Assembly (NCBI GenBank): GCA_022837185.1
Contig: JALHJD010000004.1
Coordinates: 28,193 to 51,434, forward strand
Length of the DNA stretch: 23,242 nucleotides
Source of the DNA: Desulfobacteraceae bacterium
Lineage (GTDB): Bacteria; Desulfobacterota; Desulfobulbia; Desulfobulbales; Desulfobulbaceae
Direction of reading: 5' to 3'
Shown here piece after piece: positions 15,634 through 23,242 of the stretch. The position numbers and the translations under genes are program-made. A model generated the notes under the pieces. It was not told where the DNA came from. It worked only from the letters and a program-made list of their open reading frames with translations, and ran no database searches. Numbering within the stretch: the first letter of the stretch is position 1; each line of letters starts with the position of its first letter.

Positions 15634-16101
15634 TTACGATATTCGTTCGTTTTTCGGAAAAAGCCTGCTATAGAGATACACTGCCGCCGCCACCATGCCG
15701 ATATTGACGCCGAGGTCCGGCATGACCCTGTTCTCCGGGTACAGGAGGGAAAGACAGGTGAGTATCGAAAGGAACAGGTAGCCGGTGCGGTGAAAGCGAA
15801 AAATTTCCCGGAGGACATAAAAATTGATTGTCGGCACGATGAAGTCGGCGGCCAGGTAAAAGTCAAAATGGCCCGCGGCTGAAATGGCGGCCAGGCGTCT
15901 GAGGGTCATGGCGAGCAGGACCGCGCCCAGCAGCAGGTTGACCCACATGTATTTGCGGCGCCGGAAAAGGAGGGATTTGTTGTTCAGCAGGAAGAGCAGT
16001 TTCGCCTGATTCTCCTCGGTTCCGAGCCGGGTGAAGATGGCTTTCTTGCTGGTGCCCGCCTGCAGCAGGCGCTCCACCTGTTTGTCAAGGGATTCGGCCA
16101 T
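15634..16101 (-). CDS. Small membrane protein of unknown function
   Basis: A 155-residue protein with GAGGAA 5 bases before the ATG at 16101. Residues 1-50 are soluble and helical (MAESLDKQVERLLQAGTSKK, then RLGTEENQAKLLFLLNN); about four hydrophobic segments follow (roughly 52-70, 78-98, 103-122 and 128-147). The N-terminal part resembles a small helical regulatory or interaction region, but I do not recognise a family. No enzyme motif is visible. It is divergent from acs and precedes the ArsR-family gene by about 100 bases past that gene's promoter, so it is probably a separate transcript. Confidence 0.72.
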   Translation of the reverse strand: MAESLDKQVERLLQAGTSKKAIFTRLGTEENQAKLLFLLNNKSLLFRRRKYMWVNLLLGAVLLAMTLRRLAAISAAGHFDFYLAADFIVPTINFYVLREIFRFHRTGYLFLSILTCLSLLYPENRVMPDLGVNIGMVAAAVYLYSRLFPKNERIS

Positions 16102-16180
16102 GGGTTCCTCGCCGCAAATCGTTGCCCCCCGCCACGGGGGCGGCAGGGGTGGTAAAAATCATGATTTTCAATACTCTATC

Positions 16181-16208
16181 TTGACAGGAACATCAACATG
16201 GGTAAATT
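16181..16208 (+). promoter_or_regulatory. Candidate acs promoter P1
   Basis: Perfect -35 TTGACA at 16181-16186, a 16-base spacer and -10 TAAATT at 16203-16208, giving a leader of about 165 bases before acs. The leader contains a stem ATGTCA ... TGACAT (16229-16249) and a GC-rich stretch (16281-16314). Confidence 0.5.
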
Positions 16209-16242
16209 GGAGCGTGCCTTTTCTGGGGATGTCAGTCCAAGA

Positions 16243-16272
16243 TTGACATGAATTCACGGGCATAGGAATAAT
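16243..16272 (+). promoter_or_regulatory. Candidate acs promoter P2
   Basis: Perfect -35 TTGACA at 16243-16248, an 18-base spacer and -10 AATAAT at 16267-16272, about 110 bases upstream of the acs ATG. Its -35 forms the right arm of the ATGTCA/TGACAT inverted repeat, so a protein bound there could compete with RNA polymerase. Confidence 0.5.
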
Positions 16273-16381
16273 GGACCAGATGGCGCGTTCCGCGCTGCCG
16301 CGCCGCGCGCGGCACAATGAGACAGGAATAGATTGAATTTTGGATGCTGGGATAAAGATTTAACATGAGAAGGAGTGCACT

Positions 16382-18367
16382 ATGAGTGGAAGTCAGGACA
16401 AAATCACCAGTCTGCTCAGCGAGGCCAGGATTTTCGAGCCTCCAGCGGAGGGCCGGGGTTCGGCCTACGTCAAAAGCATGGATGAATACCGTGCCCTGTA
16501 TGACCGTTCCATGAATGATCCGGAAAAGTACTGGGCCGAGAGGGCGGAAGAGCTGACCACCTGGGACAGGAAATGGGACAGCGTTCTGGAGTGGGATTTC
16601 TCCACCCCCGATATCAAATGGTTCCGGGGCGCCAGGCTCAACGTGGCCTATAACTGTCTTGACCGGCACCTGACCGACGGCCGGCGGAACAAGGCGGCGC
16701 TGATCTGGCAGGGTGAACCGGAGGAAGACGTCAAGGTCTACACCTACCAGATGCTGCACTCGGAGGTCTGCCGCTTTGCCAATGTGCTGAAGAAAAAAGG
16801 GGTGAAGAAAGGGGACCGGGTTTCCATCTATCTGCCGATGATTCCCGAGCTGGCCATTTCCCTGCTTGCCTGCGCCAGGATCGGCGCTGTCCACTCCGTG
16901 GTTTTTGCCGGTTTTTCCGCCATCGCGCTGCAGAGCCGTATTCAGGACAGTGAAGCCAAGGTCCTGGTGACCGCGGACGCAGTCCTGCGGGCGGGCAAAA
17001 CCATCCCCCTCAAGCCCAATGCCGATGCCGCAATGGAAAACTGTCCGACGGTCACGGACTGCATCGTGGTCAGGCGGGCCGGCAACGAGGTGCCCATGAA
17101 GGAGGGAAGGGACGCCTGGTGGCATGAAGAAGTCGGGGCCGGCGATATCACCACCGACTGCCCGCCCGAGTCCATGGACGCGGAGGACACCCTCTTCATT
17201 CTGTATACCTCCGGCTCAACCGGCAAGCCCAAGGGAGTGGTGCACACCACAGGCGGATACCTGACCTATGCCATGCATACCTGCCAGTATGTCTTCGACC
17301 TGAAGGATGACGACGTCTTCTGGTGCACCGCGGATATCGGCTGGATAACCGGTCACACCTATATAGTCTACGGTCCCCTGGGTCTTGGAGCGACATCACT
17401 GATGTTCGAGGGGGTGCCCACCTATCCCGGTCCCGACCGGTTCTGGAAGGTGGTCGAAAAGTTCAAGGTGGACATCTTCTACACCGCCCCGACGGTTATC
17501 CGCTCCCTGATGCGGGAGGGCGAGGAGCCGACCAGGATCCATGATCTGTCCAGCCTGCGGCTGCTGGGGACGGTGGGCGAACCGATAAACCCCGAGGCCT
17601 GGATGTGGTATCATCTCAATATCGGCAAGTCCAGGCTGCCCGTGGTCGACACCTGGTGGCAGACCGAAACCGGCGGGATTCTCATCTCGCCGCTGCCGTA
17701 CGCCACCCCCCTGAAGCCGGGTTCGGCGACCTTTCCCCTGCCGGGCGTCGACGCCGCCATTTACACCGAGGACGGCAGGGAAGCCGGACCGAACGAAGGG
17801 GGGCACCTGGTCATCCGCAAACCCTGGCCGGGCATGCTGCGCGGTGTCTTCGGCGATCCGGAGCGGTTCAAGAAGACCTATTTCAGCCGCTATGAAAATA
17901 TTTACGACCCGGAAGACGGTGCCCGCAAGGATGAGGACGGCTATTACTGGATCATGGGCCGCCTCGATGATGTTATCAATGTTTCCGGCCACCGGCTGGG
18001 GACCGCGGAAATTGAATCGGCGCTGGTGGCTCATCCGGCCGTGGCCGAAGCGGCCGTGGTCGGCATGCCCCACCCGATCAAGGGGCAGTCGATATACGCC
18101 TATGTGACCCTGACCGCCGCGGCCAAGGAAAGCGACGAGCTGCGCAAGCAGCTGGTGCAGCATGTCCGCAAGGAGATCGGCCCCATTGCCACCCCGGAGA
18201 TCATCCAGTGGGCGCCGGGTCTGCCCAAGACCCGTTCCGGCAAGATCATGCGCCGTATTTTGCGCAAGATCGCCGCCAACGAACTGGCCGATTTCGGCGA
18301 TACCTCGACCCTCGCCGACCCGAGCGTGGTCGACAGTCTGTTGCAGGGCCGGCAGTCCATGGGCTAA
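16382..18367 (+). CDS. acs: Acetyl-CoA synthetase (AMP-forming)
   Basis: Activates acetate with ATP and CoA to acetyl-CoA via acetyl-AMP. The 661-residue length is normal for Acs. AAGGAG lies 6 bases before the ATG. Signature segments in order: ESMNDP-like N-terminal region with YWAERAEEL, the P-loop [19 protein letters not shown] (~279-297), [12 protein letters not shown] (~397), [10 protein letters not shown] (~423), [20 protein letters not shown] (~529) and [17 protein letters not shown] near 616. The lysine in the last motif is the site acetylated by Pat-type enzymes in other bacteria to switch Acs off. It heads a block with a putative regulator, an exonuclease and a sodium:solute symporter, consistent with acetate uptake and assimilation. 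Confidence 0.98.
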   Translation: MSGSQDKITSLLSEARIFEPPAEGRGSAYVKSMDEYRALYDRSMNDPEKYWAERAEELTTWDRKWDSVLEWDFSTPDIKWFRGARLNVAYNCLDRHLTDGRRNKAALIWQGEPEEDVKVYTYQMLHSEVCRFANVLKKKGVKKGDRVSIYLPMIPELAISLLACARIGAVHSVVFAGFSAIALQSRIQDSEAKVLVTADAVLRAGKTIPLKPNADAAMENCPTVTDCIVVRRAGNEVPMKEGRDAWWHEEVGAGDITTDCPPESMDAEDTLFILYTSGSTGKPKGVVHTTGGYLTYAMHTCQYVFDLKDDDVFWCTADIGWITGHTYIVYGPLGLGATSLMFEGVPTYPGPDRFWKVVEKFKVDIFYTAPTVIRSLMREGEEPTRIHDLSSLRLLGTVGEPINPEAWMWYHLNIGKSRLPVVDTWWQTETGGILISPLPYATPLKPGSATFPLPGVDAAIYTEDGREAGPNEGGHLVIRKPWPGMLRGVFGDPERFKKTYFSRYENIYDPEDGARKDEDGYYWIMGRLDDVINVSGHRLGTAEIESALVAHPAVAEAAVVGMPHPIKGQSIYAYVTLTAAAKESDELRKQLVQHVRKEIGPIATPEIIQWAPGLPKTRSGKIMRRILRKIAANELADFGDTSTLADPSVVDSLLQGRQSMG

Positions 18368-18471
18368 GGGGTATTTTTTCTCCAGGCTCCCGGCGGCGGG
18401 CAATGCCGGTCCGGTCCCGCGGGTTTCCGCGCCGGCAGGCAGAAAGCCGGGAACGGAAAATGATCAAAGCG

Positions 18472-18503
18472 GCAGGCAGAGCGCATCACGGTGCTCTGCC
18501 TGC
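18472..18503 (+). promoter_or_regulatory. Strong hairpin between acs and the CBS/DUF294 gene
   Basis: A perfect 11-bp stem, GCAGGCAGAGC with GCTCTGCCTGC, with a 10-base loop. It is followed by TTTCGGTTT and then, within 20 bases, by the ribosome site GGGAGG and the ATG at 18524. The T-run is poor for a terminator. It could set mRNA stability or partly uncouple acs from the downstream genes. Confidence 0.5.
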
Positions 18504-18523
18504 TTTCGGTTTGGGAGGACGAC

Positions 18524-20458
18524 ATGGCGGCTATGAAAAGAAGCGATGTGCACAGCGTGGCTCCGGAAGTGGCGATCGATTTTCTCAAGGGAATCATGCC
18601 GTTCAATTCCCTGGACGAGGAAGCCCTCAGCATGGTGGCCCGGCACTGCCGGATCGATTTCTTCCCCAAGGGAACCAGGCTCCTGACCGCCGGACAGACC
18701 GACATCACCCACCTCTATCTCATCCAGCGGGGCGGGGTGAAGAGCTTCATCACCAACGACGAGGGTCAGGTGACCCTCAAGGATTACCGGGGAGAGGGCG
18801 ACTTCATCGGCGCGCTGGGCATCATTCGCGGCACCAAGGCCAACCTCAATATCGAAACCGTGGAGGATACGTTCTGTTTCCTGATCCCCCGGGAGATCTT
18901 CCTTGAACTGATTGACACCCAGCCCGGCTTCGCCCAGTACTACCTGAAGACCTTTTCCGACAAAGTCGTCAACACGGCCTATAATGAACTGCGCCGCCAT
19001 AAATGGACCCTGCGGGGGGAAGAAGATCTGTACCTCTTCACCATGCGGGCCGGGGACCTGATCAAGACGCTCCGCAAGGTCGACGCCGCCGCGACCATCC
19101 AGGAGGCCGCGGCGGAAATGGCCAGGCATCGCGTCGGGTCCCTGCTGATCCATCAATCGGGCGATCCGGAAAATATCATCGGCATCGTCACGGACCGTGA
19201 TCTGCGCATCAAGGTGCTCGCCAGGGGGTTGGATTATTCGCTGCCCATAGAGCGCGTCATGTCGTCCCCGGTGCAGAGGGTTCTTTCCCAGACGATCTGT
19301 TTCGAGGTGCTGCTCAAGATGATGTCGACCAATATCCACCACCTGGCGGTTGAGCGGGGGGGCAGGGTTGTGGGGGTCATTACTTCCCATGACATCATGC
19401 TGCAGCAGGGCCATTCCCCCTATTACCTGTTCAAGGAAATCACCACCCAGTCGACCATTCAGGGGCTGTATCCCCTGGCCCAGAAGATCCCCGACATGAT
19501 CCGCAACCTGATCAAGGAAGGGGGCAAGGCAGGCAATATCACCCGGATGATCGCGGTGCTCAACGATCATATCCTGGAACGGATGCTGACGCTGCTCCAG
19601 GATGAACTGGGGCAGCCGCCCCTCCCTTACTGCTGGCTGCTGATGGGGAGCGAGGGGAGGAGGGAGCAGACGTTTCGGACGGATCAGGACAACGCCCTCA
19701 TATATGCCGACCCCCGAAGCGAGGAAGAGAAAAAGCTGGCCGAGGAGTATTTCGGCGAGTTTGCCAGGCGGGCCATCGATCATCTGGTCAACTGCGGCTA
19801 TCCTCTTTGCCCCGGTGATATCATGGCACGAAACCCGAAATGGCGGCAGCCCTATTCAGTCTGGTGCAGGTATTTTGAACGGTGGATTTCGGCGCCCGAT
19901 CCCCGGGAGCTGCTGAATGTCATGATTTTCTTTGATTTCCGCCCAGGATTCGGCGACGCCACTCTGGCGGAGAACCTGCGCAATCATCTCGTCAGAACGA
20001 CGCAGCGCCAGGAAATTTATCTGCTGCATCTGGCCAAGGACTGCCTGAACAGCAGGGCCCCGTTATCCTTTTTCCGGACCTTCATCGTTGAAAAAAACGG
20101 CGAGCACAGGAACACCATGGACATAAAACGGCAGGGGATCACGCCGTTCGTCAATTTTGCCAGGGTCATGGCGTTAAAACACGGCGTCAAGGAAACCAAT
20201 ACCCTCGCCCGCCTCAAGGTGCTGGCCGATGAAGGGCATATCTCCCGCAACCTCTGGCAGGCGGCCAGCGAGGCGTATGAGCTGCAGATGCAGCTGCGCC
20301 TGATCCATCAGCTGCATCAGCTTGACAACGGCATTCTGCCGGACAACTATATCAACCCCGCCAACCTGACGGACCTGGAAAAGCGGATGCTCAAGGAAGC
20401 CTTTTCGGTCATCGAGCGCCTGCAGACCCTGCTAAAGACGGAATTCCCGGTAATTTGA
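18524..20458 (+). CDS. cNMP-binding / CBS-pair / DUF294 nucleotidyltransferase-like protein
   Basis: A 644-residue protein. The ATG at 18524 is preferred because GGGAGG lies 5 bases upstream; a GTG at 18491 would start inside the hairpin. Domains: a cyclic-nucleotide-binding-type beta barrel (~15-135, KGTRLLTAGQTDITHLYLIQ), two CBS repeats (~180-310, GIVTDRDL and GVITSHDI), a DUF294 nucleotidyltransferase core with GSEGRREQTFRTDQDNALIY (~374-394), and a helical DUF294 C-terminal domain to the end. The GSxGRxE...DxD pattern is that of GlnD/KNTase-fold enzymes, so catalytic residues appear intact. CBS domains usually bind adenine nucleotides. The same gene neighbours acs, DUF4212 and symporter genes in other bacteria, so a regulatory role in acetate uptake or activation is likely. 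The substrate is unknown. Confidence 0.9.
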   Translation: MAAMKRSDVHSVAPEVAIDFLKGIMPFNSLDEEALSMVARHCRIDFFPKGTRLLTAGQTDITHLYLIQRGGVKSFITNDEGQVTLKDYRGEGDFIGALGIIRGTKANLNIETVEDTFCFLIPREIFLELIDTQPGFAQYYLKTFSDKVVNTAYNELRRHKWTLRGEEDLYLFTMRAGDLIKTLRKVDAAATIQEAAAEMARHRVGSLLIHQSGDPENIIGIVTDRDLRIKVLARGLDYSLPIERVMSSPVQRVLSQTICFEVLLKMMSTNIHHLAVERGGRVVGVITSHDIMLQQGHSPYYLFKEITTQSTIQGLYPLAQKIPDMIRNLIKEGGKAGNITRMIAVLNDHILERMLTLLQDELGQPPLPYCWLLMGSEGRREQTFRTDQDNALIYADPRSEEEKKLAEEYFGEFARRAIDHLVNCGYPLCPGDIMARNPKWRQPYSVWCRYFERWISAPDPRELLNVMIFFDFRPGFGDATLAENLRNHLVRTTQRQEIYLLHLAKDCLNSRAPLSFFRTFIVEKNGEHRNTMDIKRQGITPFVNFARVMALKHGVKETNTLARLKVLADEGHISRNLWQAASEAYELQMQLRLIHQLHQLDNGILPDNYINPANLTDLEKRMLKEAFSVIERLQTLLKTEFPVI

Positions 20459-20461
20459 TCG

Positions 20462-21175
20462 ATGCTGCGGCAACTGAAAGGCCTGAACTGGTTCAGGAAG
20501 TCCCACCCGATAATCCGGCAGAACAGGAAGTATTTCGAGGAGTTCAGTCAGTCCAGGCCCCTGGCCGACTACACGTTCGTTGTCTTCGACACGGAGCTGA
20601 CCGGGCTGAACCGGCGGCGCGACCGGATCATTTCCATCGGCGCGGTCAAGATCGTCGACCTGCGGATCGAACTCGACCAGGTGTTTCACCAGTATATCCG
20701 CCCTCCGAACCTTGAACATACCGATTCAACGCTCATCCATAGAATCACCCCGGAACAGCTGCGGACCATGCCGGCCATGGAGGATGTCCTGCCGGGCTTT
20801 ATCCAATTCTGCGGCGATGCGCTGCTGGTGGGACACTATATCACCCTGGACATGAATTTTCTCAACAGGGCGGCCAGGGAGGCCCTGGGGGGCACCATGT
20901 CCAATCCCAGCATCGACACCATGCGTCTGGCCATGGGATACAAGGAGGCGCTGTTCATGGACCGTTACGGCCATAACAAAATGTCCACCTCGTACAATCT
21001 CAGCGACCTGAGCCGTGAGTTCGGACTGCCGGAATTCAAGCCGCACGATGCCCTGGAGGACGCCCTGCAGACCGCCTATCTCTTTTTATTCCTGGTCAAG
21101 AAAATGAAGAAGGGAAAAATCCGCACCCTGAAGGACCTGTACCAGGCCGGCCGCAACGTCGACATGATGTATTAG
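20462..21175 (+). CDS. DnaQ-type 3'-5' exonuclease
   Basis: A 237-residue DEDDh-family exonuclease. Its catalytic acids are visible: Asp43 and Glu45 in VVFDTELTGLN, the Asp in GHYITLDMNF, and His and Asp in KPHDALEDALQTAYL. The start at 20462 is three bases past the upstream TGA and has no good ribosome site, suggesting translational coupling to the DUF294 gene. It is too short and too isolated to be the replicative epsilon subunit; it lacks the polymerase-binding tail. Coupling with a nucleotidyltransferase-like protein suggests it may remove a nucleotide placed by that protein, or degrade a small RNA or nucleotide signal; this is speculation. It may equally be a general nuclease. Confidence 0.9.
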   Translation: MLRQLKGLNWFRKSHPIIRQNRKYFEEFSQSRPLADYTFVVFDTELTGLNRRRDRIISIGAVKIVDLRIELDQVFHQYIRPPNLEHTDSTLIHRITPEQLRTMPAMEDVLPGFIQFCGDALLVGHYITLDMNFLNRAAREALGGTMSNPSIDTMRLAMGYKEALFMDRYGHNKMSTSYNLSDLSREFGLPEFKPHDALEDALQTAYLFLFLVKKMKKGKIRTLKDLYQAGRNVDMMY

Positions 21176-21240
21176 CGCCACGGATGGGTTGACCGGTTCG
21201 GCCCTTCCGCCCCGCGGCAGCGATGCCCCGTCCCCTGCCA

Positions 21241-21259
21241 CCGGAACTGTGCGTTCCGG
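21241..21259. other. Hairpin after the exonuclease gene
   Basis: A 7-bp perfect stem (CCGGAAC with GTTCCGG, 5-base loop) 65 bases past the exonuclease stop. No T-run follows on the plus strand (GCGGCCC-like sequence and then AAATGAG), so termination is only possible. Confidence 0.35.
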
Positions 21260-21313
21260 CGGCCCAAATGAGAAAAATTTGCATTGCCCAAATTGCCCCT
21301 TGCTAATTCAATG

Positions 21314-21330
21314 CCATGTATGCTACATGG
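21314..21330. promoter_or_regulatory. Palindromic operator-like site upstream of the symporter genes
   Basis: CCATGTATGCTACATGG is a perfect inverted repeat with 7-bp arms and a 3-base centre. It lies about 120 bases before the DUF4212 ATG in an AT-richer stretch than the flanking genes. The shape fits binding of a dimeric regulator. I could not identify a convincing sigma70 or sigma54 promoter next to it. Confidence 0.45.
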
Positions 21331-21398
21331 TGGCTGTTGAGATGGGAGTTATGAGCCCAACATGGTGATTCATGATAAAAATTTCGTTCACGATTATC

Positions 21399-21421
21399 GG
21401 GAGAAAAACAGTTTTTCTCCC
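21399..21421 (+). promoter_or_regulatory. Perfect 10-bp hairpin in the symporter-operon leader
   Basis: GGGAGAAAAA and TTTTTCTCCC form a perfect 10-bp stem around a CAG loop, 30 bases before the DUF4212 ATG. The following ATCAAATTTT is not a full T-tract. The ribosome site (GAGGAGGAGAGG) lies just downstream and outside the stem. Possible attenuator or mRNA 5' stabiliser. Confidence 0.5.
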
Positions 21422-21451
21422 ATCAAATTTTAGAATGAGGAGGAGAGGTAT

Positions 21452-21703
21452 ATGAAAGACATGAGTGCGTACTGGCGGGAGAACCTCCGGCTGATGACCG
21501 GATGCATCATCGTCTGGTTTGTCGTTTCATATGGTTTCGGCATTTTACTTGTGAAGCCGATGAACGCCATCCCGCTGGGGGGATACAAACTGGGTTTCTG
21601 GTTTGCCCAGCAGGGTTCCATTTACATTTTCGTGGCGCTGATTTTCTTCTATGCGGCGCGCATGAACAAGCTGGACCGAAAATACAACGTTCACGAAGAA
21701 TAG
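21452..21703 (+). CDS. DUF4212 small subunit of a sodium:solute symporter
   Basis: An 83-residue protein with a purine-rich ribosome site (GAGGAGGAGAGG) before the ATG. Two membrane segments, residues ~14-37 (LMTGCIIVWFVVSYGFGILL) and ~50-68 (QQGSIYIFVALIFFYAARM), are joined by a loop with IPLGGYKLGFWFAQQGS. This is the pattern of the DUF4212 family (small subunit of the VC_2705-type symporter), always found just ahead of the large subunit. The large subunit begins 10 bases after the stop, so the two are co-translated. The substrate is inferred to be acetate or another short organic acid from the linked acs. Confidence 0.93.
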   Translation: MKDMSAYWRENLRLMTGCIIVWFVVSYGFGILLVKPMNAIPLGGYKLGFWFAQQGSIYIFVALIFFYAARMNKLDRKYNVHEE

Positions 21704-21713
21704 GGGGGAATCA

Positions 21714-23242
21714 ATGGAACTCAAAACAATGACTTTTCTTGTAGTGGGCATCACCTTCGCCCTCTACATCTATATCGCCATCCGATCCAAGGCGGCCACG
21801 ACCGGTGAATTTTACGTCGCCGGCAAGGGCGTTCATCCGGTCCTGAACGGCATGGCCACCGGCGCCGACTGGATGTCCGCCGCCTCGTTTATCTCCATGG
21901 CCGGCATGATCGCCTTCCAGGGCTACGACGCCTCGGTGTTCCTCATGGGCTGGACAGGAGGCTATGTGCTGCTGGCCATGCTCCTGGCGCCCTATCTGAG
22001 AAAATACGGCAAATATACCGTGCCCGCTTTTATCGGCGACCGGTATTATTCCCGCACCGCCAGGGTGACGGCGGTCATCTGCCTGATCGTCGCCTCGCTG
22101 ACCTATGTTATCGGCCAGATGAAGGGCATCGGGGTCGCCTTTTCGCGGTTCCTGGAGGTTTCCTTTGAACTGGGCCTGGTGGCCGGCATGGTCATCGTCT
22201 TCATTTACGCGGTTCTGGGGGGGATGAAAGGTGTCACCAACACCCAGATTGCTCAGTACTGCGTTTTGATTTTTGCCTATACCATTCCGGCAATCTTTAT
22301 TTCCCTGCAGCTGACCGGCAACCCCGTTCCCCAGCTCGGGCTCGGCGGCAGCATGGCCGACGGCACGCCCCTGCTGGCCAAACTTGACCAGGTCCTCGTC
22401 GAACTCGGCTTTGCCGAATATACCGCCCAGAAAGGGGGGACACTGAATATCTTTCTCTATACCATGTCCCTGATGATCGGCACCGCGGGTCTGCCGCATG
22501 TCATCATCCGGTTCTTCACGGTGCCCAAGGTCCGTGACGCCCGATCTTCAGCCGGCTGGGCCCTGGTATTCATCGCCATCCTCTATACCACCGCGCCGGC
22601 GGTCGGGGCCATGGCCCGCCTCAACCTCTTGGAAACCATCCAGACCGGGGAGATCGGCAGCCCTGAAGGCAACCTGCTCTACGAGGAGCGGCCCAATTGG
22701 TTCAAGAACTGGGAGAAGACCGGGCTGCTTGTCTTCGAGGACAAGAACAATGACGGCCGGATCCAGTATTACGGTCCGGGGCTCGAGGCCCAGGCGGAGT
22801 CCTTTGGCTGGAAAGGCAGCGAAATGGTCAAAGTCGACAACGACATCATGGTGCTGGCCAACCCCGAGATCGCCCATCTGCCCAATTGGGTCATCGCCCT
22901 GGTCGCCGCCGGCGGCATCGCTGCCGCCCTGTCCACCGCGGCGGGACTCCTGCTGGCGATTTCATCGGCCATTTCCCATGACGTGTTGAAAGGCATCTTC
23001 ATGCCTGACCTGACCGACAAGGGTGAACTGCTGGCCAGCCGCCTCGCCATGGCCGGAGCCATCGTCGTGGCCGGTTACTTCGGGCTCCATCCTCCGGGAT
23101 TTGCGGCCCAGGTCGTGGCCCTGGCCTTCGGACTGGCCGCCTCGTCGATTTTCCCGGCCCTGATGATGGGCATCTTCTCCAAGAAGGTTAACAGATCGGG
23201 AGCGACATTCGGCATGCTGGCCGGCATCGGTTCCACCCTGGT
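21714..23242 (+). CDS. Sodium:solute symporter large subunit, probable acetate/Na+ symporter (partial)
   Basis: The reading frame is open from the ATG at 21714 to the window edge (509 codons); the C-terminus lies outside. It is a solute:sodium symporter (SSS) protein of the VC_2705/ActP-like subfamily: EFYVAGKGVHPVLNGMATGADWMSAASFI near residue 35, GYDASVFLMGWTGGYVLLAM, GQMKGIGVAFSRFLE, YAVLGGMKGVTNTQIAQY and AALSTAAGLLLAISSAISHD. About ten membrane segments are visible. Between two of them a soluble loop of ~70 residues (~310-385) contains EDKNNDGRIQYYG, which looks like a calcium-binding EF-hand/dockerin loop. GGGGGG is the only nearby ribosome-site candidate. Pairing with DUF4212 and acs points to acetate or a related monocarboxylate; this is not proven. 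Confidence 0.93.
   Translation, partial: MELKTMTFLVVGITFALYIYIAIRSKAATTGEFYVAGKGVHPVLNGMATGADWMSAASFISMAGMIAFQGYDASVFLMGWTGGYVLLAMLLAPYLRKYGKYTVPAFIGDRYYSRTARVTAVICLIVASLTYVIGQMKGIGVAFSRFLEVSFELGLVAGMVIVFIYAVLGGMKGVTNTQIAQYCVLIFAYTIPAIFISLQLTGNPVPQLGLGGSMADGTPLLAKLDQVLVELGFAEYTAQKGGTLNIFLYTMSLMIGTAGLPHVIIRFFTVPKVRDARSSAGWALVFIAILYTTAPAVGAMARLNLLETIQTGEIGSPEGNLLYEERPNWFKNWEKTGLLVFEDKNNDGRIQYYGPGLEAQAESFGWKGSEMVKVDNDIMVLANPEIAHLPNWVIALVAAGGIAAALSTAAGLLLAISSAISHDVLKGIFMPDLTDKGELLASRLAMAGAIVVAGYFGLHPPGFAAQVVALAFGLAASSIFPALMMGIFSKKVNRSGATFGMLAGIGSTL

Noticed and set aside
18464..19783. 439-residue minus-strand open frame over the CBS/DUF294 gene
   Set aside because: The plus strand encodes recognisable cNMP and CBS domains; no domain is visible in the antisense translation. 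The same reasoning excludes 4105-5304 (plus), 1418-2773 (minus) and 17396-18403 (minus).
21260..21451. sigma54 promoter ahead of the symporter genes
   Set aside because: GG and GC doublets occur (for example near 21344-21356) but not with the required 10-base spacing and TGGCA/TTGC context.

Overview
This window looks like the chromosome of a GC-rich anaerobic Desulfobacterota (Deltaproteobacteria) bacterium, most likely from the Desulfobulbales group. That placement is inferred from gene content and protein style: paired HEAT and HD-GYP proteins, an E. coli-type NadA, an acetyl-CoA synthetase next to a two-component sodium:solute symporter, and a sulfide-type ArsR regulator. No phylogeny was computed. 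There is no rRNA, CRISPR array, insertion sequence or prophage; the DNA reads as ordinary, densely coding chromosome.

Layout, left to right. Position 1-416 (minus) is the N-terminal part of a Nif3-like dinuclear-metal protein cut by the window edge, with an intrinsic terminator just ahead of its start. At 605-681 (minus) is a CAT-anticodon tRNA that looks more like tRNA-Ile2 than tRNA-Met. At 887-2695 (plus) is a membrane M48 metalloprotease with C-terminal TPRs. Converging on it at 2730-3605 (minus) is a divergent methyltetrahydrofolate:corrinoid methyltransferase-like protein. Its leader carries a complete control cassette: a sigma70 promoter, a cobalamin riboswitch and an intrinsic terminator. 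At 4063-7453 (minus) is a two-gene operon of a HEAT-repeat protein and an HD-GYP phosphodiesterase that seem to share an N-terminal module. Divergent from it at 7758-12005 (plus) is a 1415-residue pyruvate-phosphate-dikinase-like protein that ends after its phosphohistidine domain.

The segment 12009-16101 is all on the minus strand: a Tyr-rich lipoprotein with its own promoter, nadA, a macrodomain protein, a small YgaP-type membrane protein, an ArsR-family regulator with the cysteine pattern of persulfide sensors, and a small membrane protein. From 16382 to the right edge is an acetate-assimilation block on the plus strand: acs, a cNMP-binding/CBS/DUF294 nucleotidyltransferase-like protein, a DnaQ-type exonuclease, the small symporter subunit (DUF4212) and the large sodium:solute symporter, which is cut by the edge. 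The set suggests Na+-coupled acetate uptake, activation to acetyl-CoA, and a regulatory pair between the enzyme and the transporter.

The observations I find most worth following are the B12-riboswitch-controlled methyltransferase-like protein that has lost several pterin-site residues, the barrel-less giant dikinase, the nucleotidyltransferase/exonuclease pair inside the acetate locus, and the YgaV/BigR-like regulator with an operator-like palindrome in its promoter. None of these amounts to a proven new system.
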